A stretch of 64,000 nt of DNA from Aulostomus chinensis (lineage: Eukaryota > Chordata > Actinopteri > Syngnathiformes > Aulostomidae): contig JBBMOA010000002.1 of NCBI GenBank assembly GCA_037954235.1, positions 10,022,509 to 10,086,508 of the forward strand, read 5' to 3'. The notes under the pieces were generated by a model. That model was not told the DNA's origin, searched no databases, and saw only the letters and a program-made list of their open reading frames with translations. The position numbers were made by a program, and so were the translations under genes. Below, one piece after another: positions 54,916 to 62,400 of this stretch. How positions within the stretch are numbered: position 1 is the first letter of the stretch; the number at the start of each line of letters is the position of its first letter.

Positions 54916-57900
54916 GTGGCTCAGTCTGGGGAGTAAAATATGGTCAACACTGTAGAAAGAGGTGTCAAATGGAGCTGGATAGAGAAGAGAGCACCAACAG
55001 GTGGTGGAAGTGTGTCACCACGGTTGACTGACTTTGTCTTCCCTCGCCACTGAGCTGAGGACAGAGCCAGGAGCAAGGAAGGCTGCAGCCTGAATGCCAC
55101 CGAAGTGTTTATCCGTCTAGTGGCCACAAGCAATGTTGGAGCCAGTTCATATACTAAAAATAGGTTTTACTGGGTTAAACCCAAAAATATCTTAAACTCT
55201 AACACACTCTGGGGTAAGGAAGTAAACACATGCGACAGATGTAGAACTGACATGTTACACTATCCACTTATTAGGGGTTTAAGGAGAAAAACAATCTTCA
55301 AAATTGAAATAATAAATTATTGATGTCTTGAAGTAGCTTTCTCTTAAATACAGCTGCGTTAAAGTGACCGTCAATGTCACAAATCGTACCGCTGCATTGG
55401 GAATTTTAGATTCACATCAGTATGATGAATGTTTCAAGGTGTCTGGTTATTTTAACTGTCAACTGTTTCTCAGTTTCCATGGAAGATATGTAACAATAAC
55501 ACACGATCCCAAAAATGGCATTTCCCACAATAGAGGATTTTATCTGTATTGACATTTTCAGGTTTAACGTGACTGCTACCAGGACATGAGATGTGATTAC
55601 AATACTACACAAATTTAAAGGAGCGAGTTAGGAAACCTCGTAACAGGCCACCGTTATGCTGTTTTTAAGACTTAAAATCTCTCAGATTAAAACGTATAAC
55701 ACAGAAACACACAATACCCAACATGCCATACAGTGGAGTGGTAATAATTCAGGCAAGACTGATTTTCTGTCTGTGTTCCTGCACGATGACGATGGAACAG
55801 CTGCACATCGGTCATTAGGCGGTAAAGGTGGGATGACCAAGTGATGCCTCTTCTGCTGGTCTGAGCCAAAGAACACAAGCAGCCCACACAACCACAGCCG
55901 CCATTGGCCCATCACCCTCTTTACTTAAAAGCCCTAATCTTTTTTCCACAGTTCATGAGAAAGTAAGAAAGAAGGAAACGTTCCTGTTCGTTCTGTTCTT
56001 CCACTTTGTATTAAAGAGCTTTGAGAAGCAACCTCTCCAAAGATGTTTCTGCATTGTCTCTCGCTAAAAAGAGTGGGATAATTCATAAATGTGTTTGTAG
56101 AATAGTGGATTTCTGCTCTCACTCTCATTGATTGTAGTCATTTCTCATGAATAGAGCATCTCTTCCTGTCTCTCCCTGTAGAACTAGTATTGACGCAACT
56201 CAACATAGTAAAACAATAGCTTCTGTATCGCAACTGATTCTGTAGAGTTGTCTCATTTTAGAGGTCAGTGTCTGTTTTTCTAATAGAATCTTCTCTCTCT
56301 TTTTCTTCACCCCTCCCAATCCCATTCTTGTTGCACTCCTGTTTCCTTCCTCCTCTGTTGTTGTCCCTCATTTTAACTCATTAACATTATTTTTGGCTAT
56401 ATGTGTCCTACCCTGCATCCTGTTTGGACTCCTGTCTGATCCACCATGCTTCTCCTTATGTTTTAATTTGGTCATTTTAATTTGTGTGCATGCATGCGGG
56501 TTTACTGCCTGATGTGCAGACCCCATAGACCCTGATGTTGACCTGTACGAAATCTTCCATGCTCCATACACCCCAGTACCAGACCCTACGCCCATGATGC
56601 CACCCGTGGGTGTTCAAGCCTCCGTGTTGAGTCACGACACCATCAAGGTTACCTGGGCTGACAACTCTCTGCCCAAGAACCAAAAGATCACTGATAACCG
56701 CTACTACACAGTGCGCTGGAAGACCAACATCCCGGCCAACACCAAAGTCAAGGTAAGACACTCAGGAGCGACAGTCCCTCTACTGTCGTTTTGACTCATA
56801 GTTGAAGCCAGATATCACTTGAGCTCACTGCCTCTTAGTCTTTTAGTTCAGGTCTTTTGTAATTTGGAATAATTCAGTTCAATCATTACTACACCGACAG
56901 AGTGCAATGCTCAGTGACTTACTATTGGTTGTGCTGAACTCGGAAGGAGGTTTTCTCCTTCCTGCAGGACGTCTTGGTGACTCCAGAACTCCACAGTCAA
57001 TAGCAACCGACAACTAACAACAGCAAATCTCTCCAAAACATCAGTTTACAATGTCTCAGTGGCTTTTTCTGGTATAATCCATGTCCTCTTTATCCACGTG
57101 CTCAGTTATCCCCAAATTCTTTTGACTTGAGCCTCAAGTAAGTTCATCTCGATGCATGAGCTGGTCGTAGCTGTTTACACTCATTGACAGGAGCACAAAA
57201 CTGTAAGTCTTCAAGTTTGTTCACTTTGTGGGTGAAACATTCCTTTAAGCCCAACTTCAGGTCATTTCAGTCTTAGCAGATTTAGGTTTTGATAAATGGC
57301 AGGTAAGCGCATCCCTGCAGGCCTGCACCTGAGAGACGTGTGTTATACAATAATAATACACAGCAGCTCATGCACAGCTGCAACATGATGTTGAATTTAG
57401 GATCAGAGCAATGTTTAATTTCCTTACCAAATAAGCTATGTCGAGAGGTGTTCGCGCTACTTTGTTTTTCAAAAATATTCTCATGACTTAGTGCTGCAGC
57501 ATTAGATTTCCTCTCGGCTAGCACTCCGTAAGTAATAGTTTGAAAGGAGCCAGACTTGGAGTTGCAGTTAAATCCTGGGGTAGTCTGAGTGTACATCACT
57601 GCTCCTCGCTAGAACTGCAGATTTACTCCTTTAATTACACTTTAAAAGCTTCACTCGGCTCAGTAATTCAGAAGTTCTTTCTTTTGTTTTATGAAGTTTT
57701 AAAACAGTCTAACTTAATTATCAAACTTGTATTTTTAGCAATCATTTATTAATCATTTAATCTACAAACAGTCAGAATATAGTTTTTTTTTTAAATAGTT
57801 GCAAAAGGAGCTGCCTGACTTTTCAGAGTTTGACACCAGTAGGTTTTGCCTGATAATTAACCTCAAGAATATTTGGTGGATGAATGACTCGGACTTACTG

Positions 57901-59452
57901 TTGAAAATTTTCCCAAACAAGCTCATTTATTCACTGAAATGCACAATGTTCAACACACAGCACTAGAATGTAGCATTAATTTTCTGAGCTACAAGTACCT
58001 CAAATGCAGTTCTAGCGTCAGTGTACAAGGAATTGCATAAATGAGTAAGTGAGTCACAGTGAGCTTTTCCACACACAGCAGATATAAAAGGTCTACACGC
58101 ACGTGCTGTGACGTGGGCTTGAAGGTCTGTAATGAAAAGTAACTCAAGTTAAAGACAATTGGCTCATTTTGAAGGAAAATGACAAACTGTGGTTTGAGAG
58201 TGGAGTACAGCCCTCAGCTAACACGCTTTCTTGATGTCTCCATCAAATTCACACACCTGGATTTTGCAATTTCGTCTCACTTTCCCTTGCAAAACAGTTG
58301 CATCAGGTTATGAGGGAATCTGAGTTATTTCACCAGGTCTCTGGGTTTGAGGTCTGGGGCCTTTCCAAGACACTGACCTTCTTTTTCTGAAGCTATTACT
58401 TGGTTGTTGGATGGTGAAATTCCTCTTCATCTGCAGCTTCCAGATGCTGAAATCACCGTTCCTCGCTGGGCGATGAGTGTGTGTGGGTGTTCTTGTCACT
58501 CTACCTGAAACACCAGACAGACCTGTCAGGTTGTTGTCACCTGCAAGAGCGATCAGCACCTGACAGAACTTCCTCCAGCTCCTTCACTGTTGCCTCAGGG
58601 CTCTCGCTATCTGTCCTCCCTGATAACTTCTGTCTTTGTTCTTCCATCAAGTTTGGAAGGTCGCTCTAATCTTGGCTAAGGCCCCATTGCTGCCTCTCAT
58701 TAATAACGGTCTTCACCCTCTCCCGATCTTTACCTATCAATAATCACTTCCAGTTGATATTTGGAGCTAAACACACATTGTGTTGGTGCAAGGCTGAAAA
58801 AACAACATCAGTAAATAATCAACAGACCTCATACCCACGCCAAACCACAGAAGTTTATTGGACAACATTTCGATCCACCTGAGATCTTCATCAGGTCAAG
58901 AGGATGTCGTCCAGTAAACTTCTGTGGTTTGAAGTAAGTGTGCAAGCTTTTCATTAAAGTGACATTTTAATCAAATTTTTTGTTAGGTGTCTTGACCTAA
59001 CAAAGACACCCCCCCCAACACTACACAGTGCAAAACTGTCCAAATTATCAGTTTAAAAACTCTCAAATGCATCATCTGGCCCAACCAGAAGTGTTGTAGT
59101 TAGTTTGTTTTTGGTTGAAATTAAAGTTTGTGGATCACTGAACATAGATGGAGAAGAGGACGTGGATTGAGAGTTAGAAAACAGAAACTTTGGGCAGTTT
59201 TAATTAGAACCTTTATTTGATGTATGATATTTACTTTTGGATGTGTTTTCAATGTGGTGTTTTTTTCCCCCGAACACTGCTGTGGTCCCATTATGAAAGG
59301 GTGTGTACTCAAGCAAATACTGTTATTGCTTGTTTTGTTTACTATAGGTATTTTTTCCTAAAGATTCTTATTTGGTTTCACTTGAATTTTGTTGATTTCA
59401 AGGCTAAATTAAGGATGGAATAAGATCTCACGTCATGACTTATCTCAGAGTA

Positions 59453-59483
<31 letters not shown>

Positions 59484-62400
59484 AGCGTGCATGTGTGTGT
59501 GTGTGCACGCGCATTGATGTGTGCAAATCTGTGACAGCAGAACCCAAAGAACGGCCTGCGTTTACTGATAAATTATTCAACAAGGACGAGACAAACTGAG
59601 AAGTAGGAAAGACATGCTTGGCAGTACATTCTCTATACAGCTGAAGACACACACACGCTCTTCTTGTACAGGATGGCTACCTTTGTATCGGAAAATCAGG
59701 CCTTAATACACAAGCTAATACCAGCCATTTCTTTCTCTGAAGAGACGTAGTTATCACTCAGAGTGAAATGACAGCAAGTGGGAGATGAGATAATGGTATT
59801 CCACTATCATATTAAACAACGAATCATTAATACCAACAAATGCACATCGTACACAACCGCAGCCATGAGTGGAATTGACAGTAATTAAAGACCTCCACAG
59901 GCTCATTTTGTTTCTGTCCCATTTACAAAATCCAATATATTAACAAGATTATTAGTAGGGCCTCTTTTTAATCAGTCAAGTGTTCACACCGAACAGCTCT
60001 GAATGTTCCCCCTTGTACCTCCTGTGCCAGCACTGGAGGCCTGTATGAGCACCAGTCAAGCCCTCACCGAGGTGCTGCTCTACTTCTCGTCCACCCACCG
60101 TCTCCTGCAGTGACTCACATTGTGCATTATTGAAGAGACGGCTGCTCTAAAACTGGATTCTTGTTTCCAGACTCAGGTTTTCTTGTCCTATCTCACTGAC
60201 CACTGTTTGACAGCCTTTACTGGACTGCTGCATTTTTATCATAGTGTTCATTCTTCTAGATAAGACTGTTTGGTGGTAGCGAACACTGACCCCCCTCCCC
60301 TCAGCAGACTAAAGCTGCACCTTTCTATCACTCCTGCCAATTCAGACCTGAGCGATCATAACTTGACAGTTTCCTCATTTATTGACTTTATTGTGGACTT
60401 TGCACCCTGGTGTATTATATTTTTGCAGCTACTGGTGTTCATTTAGCTAAGCTGCTGTATTTGGTTTTAGAGCTTATCTGTCAAAACTACCTTTCTGTGT
60501 GGTGCTGTGTTTCACAGCAGACGTGACTGGCCATAATAAACGGTCCTGCTTGTACTCAGTGGTTAGTGTTAATATTGTATACCAGCACAGACTGGTGACT
60601 TTCTAATTCTCCCAGAAGTACTGAAGTTGACAGTATGGTCATGGACATTAGCTCGCACGCTAGCTTAAAGTGATACTTCATACAAAGAATATTTGCCCTT
60701 CAGTTCTCATAAATTAGTGTTTTGCACTCACAAAGAGGCTTCGTTACTGCTGCATTACTTCTTTGTGACTCCAGAATGCAGGAAGTGTCAGTCGTGTATG
60801 TTTATTTTGAAGCTGATGATGCTAATTGCAAAGAACAGCAAAAATGCCCAATGATTAGTTTACAAACGAAAGCGTATTGTGTGGTATAATCCATGTCATC
60901 TTTATTCAGCCTTATGCTCCGTTATCACAAATTCCTTTGATTTGAGCTGAAAATAAACAATGACCACTCTGCATGTATTACTGGACGATGAGCTTGATAG
61001 TTTGTAAACAGTTTTTTGGTCAGTTTTGCTGTTATTTGTAGTTTGTGGCCATGGGTTGCCGTTAGCTTCAAGTCCAATATGCGGAGCAGGTTCTAAATTA
61101 AGAAATGATACACCGCTGAAAAAAATGTCTGGGTGCTCTCTTCAGTCGTTAGTTCTTGAATAGAAAAATACATTTTTTGGGTTAGACAAGGGAACGGCAG
61201 GACCAACGTATCTCCGGGTTTTAAGACTCATTCGTCTTCGTCCTATCTTTTTAATTATTCAACTAATGGCTCTTGCAATAATAATCTGTGATGTGAAGCA
61301 TATTACAGTAGCATGTTTGGCATAATGTTTACCAAGAGGATGATGTCATTTTGTTTGTAAAACAAAAGTATTAGACAAATAAACAATTATGCTTGATGAT
61401 GGAGCTACATCGTCACATGAGACCACCATCAATCCATGTTGGAAGTCTCATCTTATTGATAATGTTTCAGTCTGGACCAAAATAACGGGCTGAATGAGTG
61501 TAAGACTTGGTTATCATGTCTAAGAAGAGCTACATGACACCGTACAGACCAGCTGGTTCCTGTTTTACCTCTGAACTGAGGACCAGAACTGCAGAAGCCT
61601 CACTGTCAGATAAATCTTGTAGCCAAAGAAGAACACACTCTTGAAGCAACACATTGCTTTGCAGCAGCATCACCAAATACACATGACCTCATGTCGCCCT
61701 GGTGTGTTTAACAGAGCTAAACCAGGAGGTAGGAAGGTTCTCTGGGCATGAGAGTCTACAAAAAGGCGCAGTGACGGGACAGGATGGACCACATTGCCAT
61801 CTAATAATGCTAACAGGGCTTAAATATGATTGTACTCTCATGGCTGACTAAACATTGTCGCTCCCTGGAAGTTTTGTCAGTGTTCAACATGTTTTCATTT
61901 CCCATCATACAAACTGAAAACTTTTTTTTATCTTTTTTGTACGTGCCTGCGTCCAGATGGCCAACACCACCAGCCTGAACCACATGGTGTCTGGACTGAA
62001 GCCCAACACGCTTTACGAGTTCTCCGTCATGGTGACCAAAGGCCGTCGCACCAGCACTTGGAGCATGACCGCCCAGGGAACCACCTTTGAGACCAGTGAG
62101 AGAGCTATGAATACCCATACACAGAAATAACTGCACTCATCACAAAGACACACACCATCACTCCCAGTGGAACGAGCTCCTGGCTGGTGGGGAGTAATGT
62201 TTCCATTTTTCCAGACCAAATGGAAGTAGATGACACGCCTGATGAAAGGGAAGCGTCTAGAATATGAACTCTAGAACTAGACAGGTGTTTATCAACAGAT
62301 GTCAGTCTACCTGCCACTGAAATCAGGGAAACCTACGGCAAATTTGGGGATTCTACAATACGGCATGGCTCTGCTGAGCGAGCATCTAATTGATACAATC

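Larger units (their letters stand above)
56753..61956 (+). other. Intron splitting FN5 (5.2 kb)
   Basis: GT-AG intron (gtaaga...gtccag). It contains two related dispersed-repeat copies (about 56965-57249 and 60661-61050), a 91-bp near-palindrome at 58841-58931 and a GT-rich array at 59453-59512. I saw no exon or RNA gene that I could support. Confidence 0.85.
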
